Shown: positions 25,701 through 37,700 of the stretch, piece by piece
Numbering within the stretch: position 1 is the stretch's first letter
Layout of the letters: every line of letters begins with the position of its first letter
Assembly (NCBI GenBank): GCA_933210815.1
Contig: OW119924.1
Coordinates: forward strand, 15,609,926 to 15,673,925
Reading direction: 5' to 3'
DNA length: 64,000 nt
Source: Meta bourneti
Lineage: Eukaryota; Arthropoda; Arachnida; Araneae; Tetragnathidae
The notes under the pieces: model-generated
What the model saw: the letters and a program-made list of their open reading frames with translations, nothing else
Told to the model about the DNA's origin: nothing
Database searches by the model: none
Made by a program: the position numbers and the translations under genes

Positions 25701-28700
25701 ACGTCACACTGGAGCAACACAACGGGCTGTTGGTGACGGCCCAGGATCAAGGGAAAGATTAGAGGACACCTTGTTATTTAGAACAACGGTCAGATGACGC
25801 GGTCAGCACCTGAGCTGGCACCCAACTCTCCAAATTTCCACACCACTCTACCGTGAGTACATTTGAGGCCACCACAGATTTCTTAAAGTGCATTAACCCT
25901 TCAAGTGGTTTCGACGTGATATCTCGTCCATCAAGATCCAACCAGTTTTGCTAATGACGAGTTATCTCGTCATCAAGGATATTGTCGATTTTTTTATGCT
26001 GTCGATATCAAGATCTGGTTAGATTTTTGTAATGACTAGATATCTCGTCCATCAAGATCTGGTCAGTTTGGCTAATGACGAGATACCTCGTCGAGACAAC
26101 CACCAGGAGGGTTAACAACATATCTTTCTCATTAGCCTTTTTATAAAACGAATTTAATAGTAGCATATATCTTCTGTATCAGGGCAAAAAGGGTTAAGTC
26201 TGACTTTGATGATTCTAACTGGAGTCAAATGCATTATTAATTTAAAAAATAATATAATATGATTAAAATCGGAACTAAATCAATCTAAATTATAATTATT
26301 TGTATCGTGTCATGCTTCTTTTTATTTCTGAATATTTGTGAGAAAGAGTTAATTATTCAACTTAAGATTCTAAAAATTCGTACATCTCGTTTTGCCCTGA
26401 CACCAAAGATGTGTGTATACACTAGCACACAATTTGTTTTCAAAATTTAGCGAGTTTTCAAACATTTTTGAAATTTTTGCTAGCAGCAAAAATGTGTTTA
26501 AAAATCGTGAAGTTCAAAACAAATATGTGCCTTAATATACTATTAAAGAAATAATTGTTTCTCTATTTTTTACTCTGAGTTTACATATGGAAACTCGATA
26601 GCTTTTCTGTTCTATATTTTGTTAGAAGTCCAACTCCAATGTATACCAGAATAAATAAATAAATGCGTTATAATTCTTTGAAGCACACGAGTTTAAAGAA
26701 AAAACCCAAGTTGCACAGAATTGTTTATTCGCATATTCATCTGCAAAATTAGTATAAAGCATCAAATAACATGTTTTTTAAATTATAAAACGATTCATTC
26801 ACTCATAATAAATTTTTACGAAAAAAACATTTACCTTTATGAAAGACAAAAATTCACTGCACCACACAATTTGTCAACCTTAACCACAACAGTGTCAAAA
26901 CTTACTAATGCGTTTTGACATGTGTAAATTTTGTTTTCAGTTATGTACACATTTAACGTTAGTACATAGCATTTCCAACTCAATGAAAAACTTTAAATAA
27001 CATATTAAGCTGTATGTCTATGAGTAATTTCAACTTTTTGAGGTGGGTTGAAAAGTATAAAGCTAAGCAAAAGGTAGGACTGTTTCCAACACACCTAAAC
27101 CCAAAGAGTTAAACAACAATTTCGTGTCATGCAATTATTTTCGTATTTTTCAGAAAACCACCAGACCATGAGCGAGCATAATGACGCTCTTGTCATCAAG
27201 TTGTTTGCATTTCAATTTGCAAATACCTACGCTTCTCTGATCTACACGGCATTCTTCAGACGGGTCAGTACCAAGTTATTTTCATCCCTTCGCTTATTCG
27301 AACTGTATGGATATTATTATAAAATATTTTTCACAAGGTAGGTAGCTGATTAACGTCACACTGGAGCAACACAACTGGCTATGGGCGACGGTTAGGAATC
27401 CATTTCCAAAAGGAAAGATCCAAGGACTTTTGAACCACGAATTAGATGACGAGGACAACATCTGAGCTGGTACCCCACACTCCAAACTTCCATACCACGC
27501 CAACGTGAGGACATTTGAGGTCACGACAGGTTTCTCGTGCACCAGCCACCTTGTACACGACGGTCTTTAGTTGGACCGAGTTTCGAACTCGTAACTCTCC
27601 GGTTGCTAATACGTTCCAACGGGGCTTCTGCGGCCTTCGAAGTTTTACAGATAGTTGTTTACAGGTTCTAAAGTGATCACGAAAAGCTATCAGACGCTAC
27701 AAACTACAATATATTTTTTAAGGTGATCCCGATACGGTCGAAACATAATAAACTGAAAACGGTTTTATGTCAAAAACAACATGGGGAAGAAAATGACAGA
27801 CACTATGCATCGTGATGTAATGAAAGTTCAAGGCTCCGGAAAGATTAATAACACTGCGAGGGGAACTCGGTCGATGGGGAAAAAATTTCTGTCTTGCGAA
27901 GTTTGTTTTCTCGCTTAATGTCGTAATAAATTCGACCACCAGCTGCTGAAATCATCTCTTATAAAACTAGTAGACTGGAAGTTCTTGGTTAACAGTCCGA
28001 ATTTCGTACGTCTGCCGTGATGCGATATTCCGATTGGAAGAGTAGCGGATTAGCAATAAGAGGGTTGTGAGTTCGAGATTCGATCCAACTACTGACCGTT
28101 GGGTACGTGAGGGCTGGTGCACTTTGAATCTGTCGTGGCCTCAAATGCCCTCACGCCGGCGTGGTGCGGAAGATTGGGGAGTAGAGTGCCATCTCAGATG
28201 TCGACCTCGTCATCTGAGAGTGAATCAAAATAAAGAGGTGTTGTCCTAGGATCTTTTCCTTCGGGACGGATCCCGGAGCATCGCCATTGGTCCGTTGTGT
28301 CGCTCCAGTGCGACGTATTCAACTTCCAGATACTGGCTTGCTTTCGCCAATTAGTGCCTTGAAGGGTTCTCTGCTATCCATTCAAATTACCTTGAAAATA
28401 ATTTTGAAATTTTGATAGTATTTATAGTAATAAAGCTGTACCAGTACGCAAAGGTAGGTAGATAGGTAAGTAGTTAAATTTGAGTCGCACTGGATCAACA
28501 CAACTGGTGTCTTTAAGGCGAATTTTGGTACTGTTTGTCGTTCTGCACCGAAAGAGATAGCATTGATGGTAGGTAGTCAACATCGCACTGGAGCAATACA
28601 ACATCATGCCATCTTGAACAACGGTCAGATGACGAGGTCAACACCAGAGCTGGCACCCTCATCAAACTTCCACACCACGTGAGAACATTTAAGGCCGCGA

Positions 28701-31700
28701 CAGATTTAACGTACGCCAGCCTGCACGTACACGAAGGTCTTTGGTTGGATCGAGTTCGCCACTCTACCAACTGGGATACCGCGGCCCTGTTTGGGAATTC
28801 AAAATGCTATCCAAAAATACATGCTGAAGCTAGTTATATCGGAGAAAATCGCACACATAAAATATGCTTCTGAATACGTCAATAGTCTGAAAATAATCAA
28901 AAGATATGTTAAGTGTAAAGGTTTTTAAATGTTTCGTAATTTAGTGAATTGGGAGAAGACTGGGCTATCCAAAATCGTTATCGTGCTGTGGTAGCCCGGT
29001 TGGAAGAGTAATGTATTAGCAACTGGAAGGTTGCGAGTTCGAATCCAACCAAAGATGGTCGTGTACAAAGGGGACTGGTCCATGTTAAATATATCGTGGC
29101 CTCACGTTGGCGTGGTGTAGACTTTTGGAGAGTGGGGTGCCAGCCCAGGTGTTGACCTCGTCATCTGACCATGATTCAAAATTACGAGGTGTTGTCCACG
29201 GACCTTTCTTCGGGATGGATCGCGGACCGTCGCCAATAGATCGATGTGTTGCTCCGGTGCGACGTTAATTAAAATACCTACCCACCGAAATTGTTTTCTG
29301 AAGAGCGTTGAGAAAGCTATGCATCCAAGAACGGCTGGATGAAGAGCGTTCTTTTAGAAAATCGTGTTTTTGAGAAGAGGAAGCGACTTTTTGAGGTTCG
29401 CACGTAGACAGCTCATACCTCGGGAACTGCCCCGGACTAATTCTGATTGTTTGGATGTCCTTTTCAGGATTTCCGCACCGGGACTGGAATCCTGGGAATG
29501 GATGCCAAGTACACGGACAACTGCGGCCACAAAGATAACGACAACTGCATGTCCTTGTTATCCTTCCAACTCTTGGTGCTCATGATTGTCAAGCCCTTTC
29601 CGAAATTCATGAAGGATGTCCTTTGGCCGTAAGTATCAGGATCTTGCTCTTCTACAGTCCTAAAATTTGAATTGAATCTGCTTCGAATTGAATAAGCATT
29701 TAGATATTGATACCAGGACAATCATTCACTGGTACGTACCCAGAATTTTGACGTGAATACTTCTTTAACATCGGAACAATACTGAGGGGCATACATGAAA
29801 AGACTTTGTGTTACAAAAAAACGTTACAATTGCTTTGTCTTATGACTGGTTGTTTTCGGATTTTATAGCGCAAGGGCCATATTTGGCTAAGCTGCGCCAA
29901 ACTCAAGTCAGACTTTATCTTATGATTTTAGAGCTAGAAGAAACATCCAGAAAATAAATATAGCATCATGTAGACAAAGGATGTCCGTACGTGACATGAC
30001 TTTCGGACCGAGTGCGCATGCGCAAATAAGCTCGGGAAGAGGATGCGCAGTATGTCGAAATTCTACTGTACTGGGCGAGCTTCGGGCTCGTATAACTTTG
30101 GATTGCTTTGAGTGTGGACTGCGTAAGTGATACCATTCGAAAGCTACCCAACTACGCTACAATTAATATTGGACAACAATTAATATGAAACTGCACTTTA
30201 ATGGTTCAAACTGTAAATTAATTGCTGAAACAATCGTTCAAACTCAGTATATCTGTTTCATTCATTGCACAATCCAACAGACACGAATATTCAAGTCAAA
30301 TGTACGGTTTGTGTCCTCAACACAGCTTACCAATTTTTTTGCCCACCTACTACTTCATTTACCATATGGTTCCAACTTCTTTGATTCAACACTAGAGGCA
30401 CTGCAAGTCTTCTCAATCGGTAGAGCAAAGTCGATTTTTCTAGAGTAGTAGACTGCTTCTGCATCTTCAGGACACAACATTCGTCAGTTAAAAGGATGGA
30501 TAAGGACTAGTGGATGGATAAGGATGATGGAATCCTGCCCTGACAGCATGTTTTCGAATTTCAGAAGTATGGACAAAAAACTATACATCGATATAGCTTC
30601 CTGTCTATATGACTAAACATTTCAGAAAAAATATTTATTGGTGCAGCTTAACCAAATCGGTCTCTTATGCCATAAAATAACAACCATGACTCGACATTAG
30701 ATAGGAAGCTTTCAGAATTTGCTTTGCTTACTCAGCATTAGATATAAGTACAGCATTTACTTAAATACTTATCTGCGTAAGTGACATTCATAGTAAGTTA
30801 GTTCAGCTAACTTAGGGAATTCTTTCGATGGAGGGTCGACTAAAACCTCATTCTCTTCATATATATCGTCTGCTTAGAGCAGAAATTCATTAACTGACAT
30901 TTTTACGGAGACACTAAATGCTCATTTTCACGATGATGAGAAATACTTTGCCATGTTACAATCTGTTTAAAAGATAAATAGCACTATTAAAATGAATTTT
31001 TATTTTTTGACCCCCAAAACTATGTCCCTTAAACAGCTGTACAGTAAAAAAAGTTTCAGTCAATGAGTTTCTGCTTTAAGCCGACGATGTGTGTTTATTT
31101 TGTTTATACCGATCATTACTATTATTATTGGTATATTTTTAATCGTTCCCTCATATTGGATGGGAGGATCAACTTTAACCCGCCAAGTGGTTTCGACGAA
31201 ATATTTCGTTCATCAAGATCTGAGGAATTTTGCTAATGATATATCTCGCCATCAAGATATTGCTGTTTTTTCTGTGATGACAATATCAAGATCAATTCAG
31301 TTTTTTCCAATGATATCCACCAAGATTTGTTAACGGTTTTGATAATGGCACTTCGAGAAGATAGTTAATTAACGTCGCACTGGAGCTACACAACGGGCTA
31401 TTCGCGACTGTACGGGATCCATCCCGAAGGGAAAGATTCGACACTACCACCACGTCATTTTGAACCTCGATGACGAGTTCAACAGCTGAGCTGGCACCCT
31501 ACTGTCCAAGCTTCCACACCACATCAATGTGAGGACATTTGAGGCCACGGCAGATTTAACGAGCACTAGCCCCCGCGGTTACCTGGTCGAGACAACCACC
31601 AGAAGGGTTTGCTTTTCCACTCTCAATACAGTTCGAAACTCGATCCAACCGAAGACCGTCGTGTACGTGGGGGCTGGTACGTTACTTCTGTCTGCCCTCA

Positions 31701-34700
31701 CGTTGGCTTGGTGTAGAAGTTTGAAGATTAGTGCTAGCTCAGGTGTTGACCTCGTGATCTGACTGAGGTTCAAAATGACGAGGTGTTGTCCTCAGATTTT
31801 TCCCTTCGGGATAGATCCCGGACTGTCGCCAATAGCCAGCTGTGTTACTCTAGTGCGACTTAAATTCTACAACCTACCTCCGCTTAAAGTTTGTACAGGA
31901 AGTTTTGAAATATTCTGTGCAATACTTTCAAACGGTGGAACGCGTTTTTGGAAATGGGGACGTATTAATATTTGCTTTTCCCCTCTCAATCCACAGGTGG
32001 ATCCGCAAAGCGCTCCGTCACTGCAAGGTGAACGAGATCGACGACTTCACCACCGACGAAGGCGTGTCTAAGCAGAACTACCTGATGCGCGAACTTCTCA
32101 AACCTTCGGCTGAGGATTTCCGGCTGGGGGAATTCACAGAGAAGATGATACAGTACGGATACCTCGTGGTGAGAGATTGCGCTTCTTAATGAAATTATTT
32201 CTCGTACAAACAGTGGCACTGCTGAGGTTAACGTCTCCCAGTGCGGTAGGTCATAGAACCACCTCCATATACTTGATCCCAAATCACCATACAAAAGAGA
32301 AAAAGATTCAAACCTTAGTCAAATTGATTCAAAATCTTCACAAAAGGACTGATAAATGTGAAAGCAATATGATAGAAATGGTCCATAGCTATTCCGATCT
32401 ACATGCGTTCAACCATCAAGTTGTGTTTTGAGTGTTATTTTATTTAAAGCTCCAAGTGGTTTTGATGAGATATCTAACCAATTTTGCTAATGACGAGGTA
32501 TCTAGTCATCAAGGATATTGCCGATATTTTTTATTATGACGAGATCAAGATCTGGTCAGTTTCTTTCTAATGACGAGATATCTCGTCCACTCGTCCATCA
32601 AGGTTTGGGTCAGAGTAAAATCTAAAAAACTAAATCTTCGTAATGCAATTATTTCTCGTATAAGCAGTGGCACTGTTGAGGTTAATGTCACACAGTGCGG
32701 TAGGACAAACTGTCCCGCTTCCAGAACTGGTGACAATTTGAAAAAGGTTTTACCACCAGAGGACAGTTTCCGACTCGAAGATAAACCACCAGGAGGATTG
32801 AACGTGTACAGTAACACACTCATAATTGTGTTATAAACATCCGGCCAAACACTGAGGAATGTAGGTATTTAATTAACGTCGCGCTGGAGGAACACAACAT
32901 GCTATTGGCGACGGTCCGGAATCAAACCCAAAGGGAAAGATCGAGGACAACGCCAAGTAATTTTGAACCATGGTCTGATGACGAGGTCACGCCTGAGCTG
33001 GCACTCCACTCTCCAAACATCCACACCAAGCCAACGTGAGATGTGAGGCCATGATAGAATTAATGTGCACCAACCCTCTTTGTATACGACGGTCTTAGGT
33101 TGGATTCGAACTCGCAACGCTCCGGTTACTAATCCGTTATTCTTCCAACCGGGCTACACCGGCCCTCCAAAATAACTATAGATAAGAGTACTCTAGTCTG
33201 CATCGCGCGGTCAGCACGGATCGAGTTGTAGAATTATTTACATTGTTTTAAATAAGATTGCGCTCACTCATCTGCATCGTACGTTGGCAATCTCGACGGA
33301 GATTGCGGAGGGAGATTAAAATCCGTTCCATCAGTGCAATGAGGGTGACTCATCCGTACCTTATACACAGTGCGAGACTTTCTTAAGGTTCTACTGACTT
33401 ATTTCGGCTATACATGCGTTCAACCATCGTTTCATTTTGAATGTTATTTTATTTAACCCTCTAAGTGGTTTCGACGAGAAATCTCGTCCACCAAGATCCG
33501 GCCAATTTGGCTAATGACGCGATATCTCGTCATCAAGGATATTGCCGATTTTTTTATTATGACAAGATTAAGATTAGGTCAGTTCTTTTCTAATGACGAG
33601 ATATCTCGTCCATCAAGGTCTGGGTCAGTTTTGTTAATGACGAGATACCTCGTCGAGACAACATTAGGAAGTTAAACACAAATTAATATAACTTTAACGG
33701 GATTGCATGGATATCCCTTGTGTTAGTTATGATTGATTTTCTAAGACTATTTGAGAACGTACTGCGATGAGAATTATCCCATTATTAAACTATAGATAAA
33801 AATGTTTTGTCTTCGATTTTTAAGAACTGGAACAAAATTATTTTCCAGCTGTTCGCCGCCTCATTTCCATTGGCTCCAGCTCTGGCCTTGATATTCAACA
33901 TTTTCGACTTCCGAATTGACTCCCGTAGATTACTTTGGTGGAACAGGAGACCTACGCCTTACAGAGATAACGACATAGGTACGAAGTGAATGCTTGTAAC
34001 CAATTATATTTGAAATTCGATGTAGTATATCCAATGAGAGGAGGAAACGATGATTCATACTTTAGAAATTTCGATTTTTGGAAAGAAATGACGCAGTCGA
34101 TTCGAAAGGATTAAATTTTATTAAAGTAAATTTTATTAAATTTATCCTAGTCCATACTAGTCGAGAAAAATTATTTCGTTTTTCATTTACACTAGTCAGT
34201 TTTTGCTGCTCAAGGACTATTTGGACATGGACCTATGGAGTGGATTCCGACCCACTAAGAATAACTATGCCAAGACCGGAATCCGAACCCACAACCTGTT
34301 GCACCGAGAGCTAGATCGGACAATGAAATCGGTAGTAATGTTACAATAAATTGTTTGAAGTGGTAACTTCCAAAATGTTTTGGTCTTCAAACATAGAAAA
34401 CTGAGACCTTTAATTATTACTGTAATTTGGTTTGTAAACCTACGGTCTTTTATTACACGAGGGAAAATTAGACCGGGACAAGGCTTAGAGTGGATTCCGA
34501 ACAAGTTCAAATCATGCCCAGACCTGTATTCTAATCCATGACTGAAGGCTCATGATCACACTCCTGAATAAAAATATCCCGACTTGCACAAAAATATGGC
34601 AAACTTACTACAAAATGTCCTGATTTGGAAGCAAAATAGGATAATCCTAAAGAATAGTCATACCTGAAATGATATATACATAGAGGAATATCATTTCAAA

Positions 34701-37700
34701 TATCTTTACCCAAACATCGCCTCGTACCCTCGGCTCAACAGGATTTAGGTTCAAATCCCGGAATGTTCGTAGTGGTTCGGAATCCTATTTAAGCCGTAGA
34801 TTCTGGTCTAATTGTAGCAAAAATGACCGTAGAAGTAACAAACCAAACCCAAACCCAAACATCTCAATTTTAATTGTAATAAGTATTTTATAATTCAACA
34901 TTTAGGGTGTTTTTAAAATTAGAGTTTAGTTTCACTTGAAAATCTGTATTTTTTGAGTCAAGACTCAATGAAGACTCACTGAATAAAAAAACATGATCAT
35001 TGATATGATTGGGGATGTCCAACAGCCTCCTTTCAAACCTGTTTGATTATTCCGTAGGTATTTGGTTCCACATCATCGATTTTATCAACGTCTGCGGCGT
35101 GATCAGCAATGCATTTCTAATAGCTTTCAATTCAGAACTAGGCCGGGAAGAGCCACTCTACGTCAAATTCGCCATCATCATTGGATTCGAGGTATGTCAT
35201 CGTGTTCCGTTTGGTGTCTTGAATCGCGAATGAAAAACGTGGCGTCCGTTTATTCAGTTGGAAAGAATATTCGAAATTTTTTTGGTGTCGAAACACTCTA
35301 AAGTTTGCGGAAAGGGTATTCGTGAAACACTGTCTTAGAACGAAGCTCGAATGTTTTATCCTATCCCCAAAATATTACTCAAGATATCTTAGACATTAGA
35401 ATACTTTCAGTGAAAACAAGACGAAAAGCAAAGATTTTACTATCCCAACCCAAATGCACTCGCATCATATCGGGTTACCCGAAAATGGAGTTTATCGCCG
35501 TTTTGGCGATGACTAATCACCTAACTTATATGAATTCGGAATTCATATTTTGGAATTTTATTTAGTGCTGAAATCGCATTCGAAAAACAAGCTAAGTGAC
35601 GTCACGTTCGGAATACGTCCAGGAAGTACATTCCACCACAAAACACTACCGCCATTTGCATTCAGATTGACAGAAAAATTATATCTTCGTTTAATTTGCA
35701 GATATTAAAAAAAAACACTTTCTGTGGAAAGTGAGTCTGGCTATTAGCCACTGCACACTGATCGCCATTCACATTCGAGCTTTAGAACTCTCTAAAACGA
35801 ATGCACCAGCCACTAGGCGAATTATAACTGTTTTTAATCATATCAGTCAAGAAAATAAACTTAATGGATTTCATATTTCAATTGGCATTGAAGATGCTAC
35901 GAAGCTCATTAACCCTCTAAGTCGAGTCGACGAGATATCTCGTCCATCAAGATCTAACCAAAATTGCTAATGACGAGATATCTCGTCATCAAGATTTTCA
36001 TGACGAGATCAAAATCTGGTCAGTTTTCTTCTAATGACGAGATATCACATCCATCAAGATCTGATCAATTTTGCTATTGACGAAATATCTCGTCCATTAA
36101 TTTCTGGTCAGTTTTGCTAATGATAAGATATATTTGTCGAGACATTAAAATTGGTGAAAAGTTTTGGTAAATACGTAATTGCAATTAAATTGAAGACTTA
36201 TTAAAATTTTTAGAAAAATCATGGTGTGCAAATATTGTACACTGCTGGCCACCCAAATTGCAACACCAAGAAAGACAAGAGATATCACAACAAAATTTAT
36301 TTTGTAGATAACATGTTGACCAAGTATCAAATGATTAAATTTATAGACTTCTGTGAAGTGTGGTTCCTGCCAAAATCAGTAGCCAGAGTGCCGCCATTGT
36401 TGGAGATCACCGCTGCCACACGCCTCGGCATTGATTCAAAGAGACTTTGGATGTGTTCTTGGGGTACAGCAGACCAAGCAGCTTCCACACGTTGCCAAAG
36501 TTGATCTGGTGTGGCAGCTGGGGATGTATTCTGGGTCAATCGTTGAGCAACCATGGACCACATGTTTTCTATCGGCGAAAGATCCGGAGATCGAGCTGGC
36601 CAGGGAAGCAATTCAATCTGGCGATTGACGAAGAACACTTGGACAATGCGTGCCACGTGTGGTCGTGCATTATTCTGTTGAAATATGGCTGTGGGCAAGC
36701 CCTGAAGGTAAGGAAGGACAACTGGCTCCAACACCTCGGAGATGTAGCGCTGGCTGTTTAAAGTACCGGCAATGCGTACTAGAGGAGTGCGAGAGTGATA
36801 TCCAATACCGCCCCATACCATAATACCCGGTGCAGGACCAGTGTGGCGGTGCATAAAGCAGCTGTTCAGCATCCTCTCTCCACGGTGTCTCCAGACTCGA
36901 ATCCGACCATCGTGGTGTTGCAGACAGAAGCGTGACTCGTCAGTAAAGACAATTTCATTCCATTCTGCCGTCCACATCCTTCTTTCATCGCACCATTGGC
37001 GGCGGAAACGTCTGTGGTTCTGCGTCAAGGGTAGACGAAGCAATGGACGTCTTGCGGACAGACCACTCTGCTGTAAACGGCGTCGAATGGTACGCGCAGA
37101 CACTGGATGATGCGGTACAGACTGAATGTGCTGTGCTATGGTTCGTGATGTGGCTGAGCGATCCGTCACTGCCATACGCACAATATGCCTGTCATCACGT
37201 GAAGTGGTGCACTGAGGTGGATGCGATCGAACACGTCGGTCCGTCGAACCCTCCTGCATCCAACGATCACATATCCGCATTACAGTTGTTTGGTTTCGTC
37301 CAACACGACTACCGATTTCCCTGAAAGATAATCCACAATCTCGGTAGGCCACTATCCTTCCTCTGTCGAACTCGGATACTTGATCAAAAGATGATCGCTG
37401 TTTTCTACGAGGCATAATTGATCGTTTTTTTGAAAAAACCACAAGAAAAACACAATTGCCGTACTTGAAATCGTCGAAATCTCTAAGCCTTAAATAGCGC
37501 TTTGAAGTGGCGCCACAGGCGCGCATGATGTGCGTCTGCGCTGAAATTCTAATCATTTGCATATCCCACCTCCGCTAATGCATGTTGTAAATTTCATATT
37601 ATTTGCATGCTTCCTTCAGGGTGTTGCATTTACGGTGGCCAGCAGTGTATATTTATCTTAACAAATGAAAATAATTTCCTTTGTATTTTGTACAGCATTT

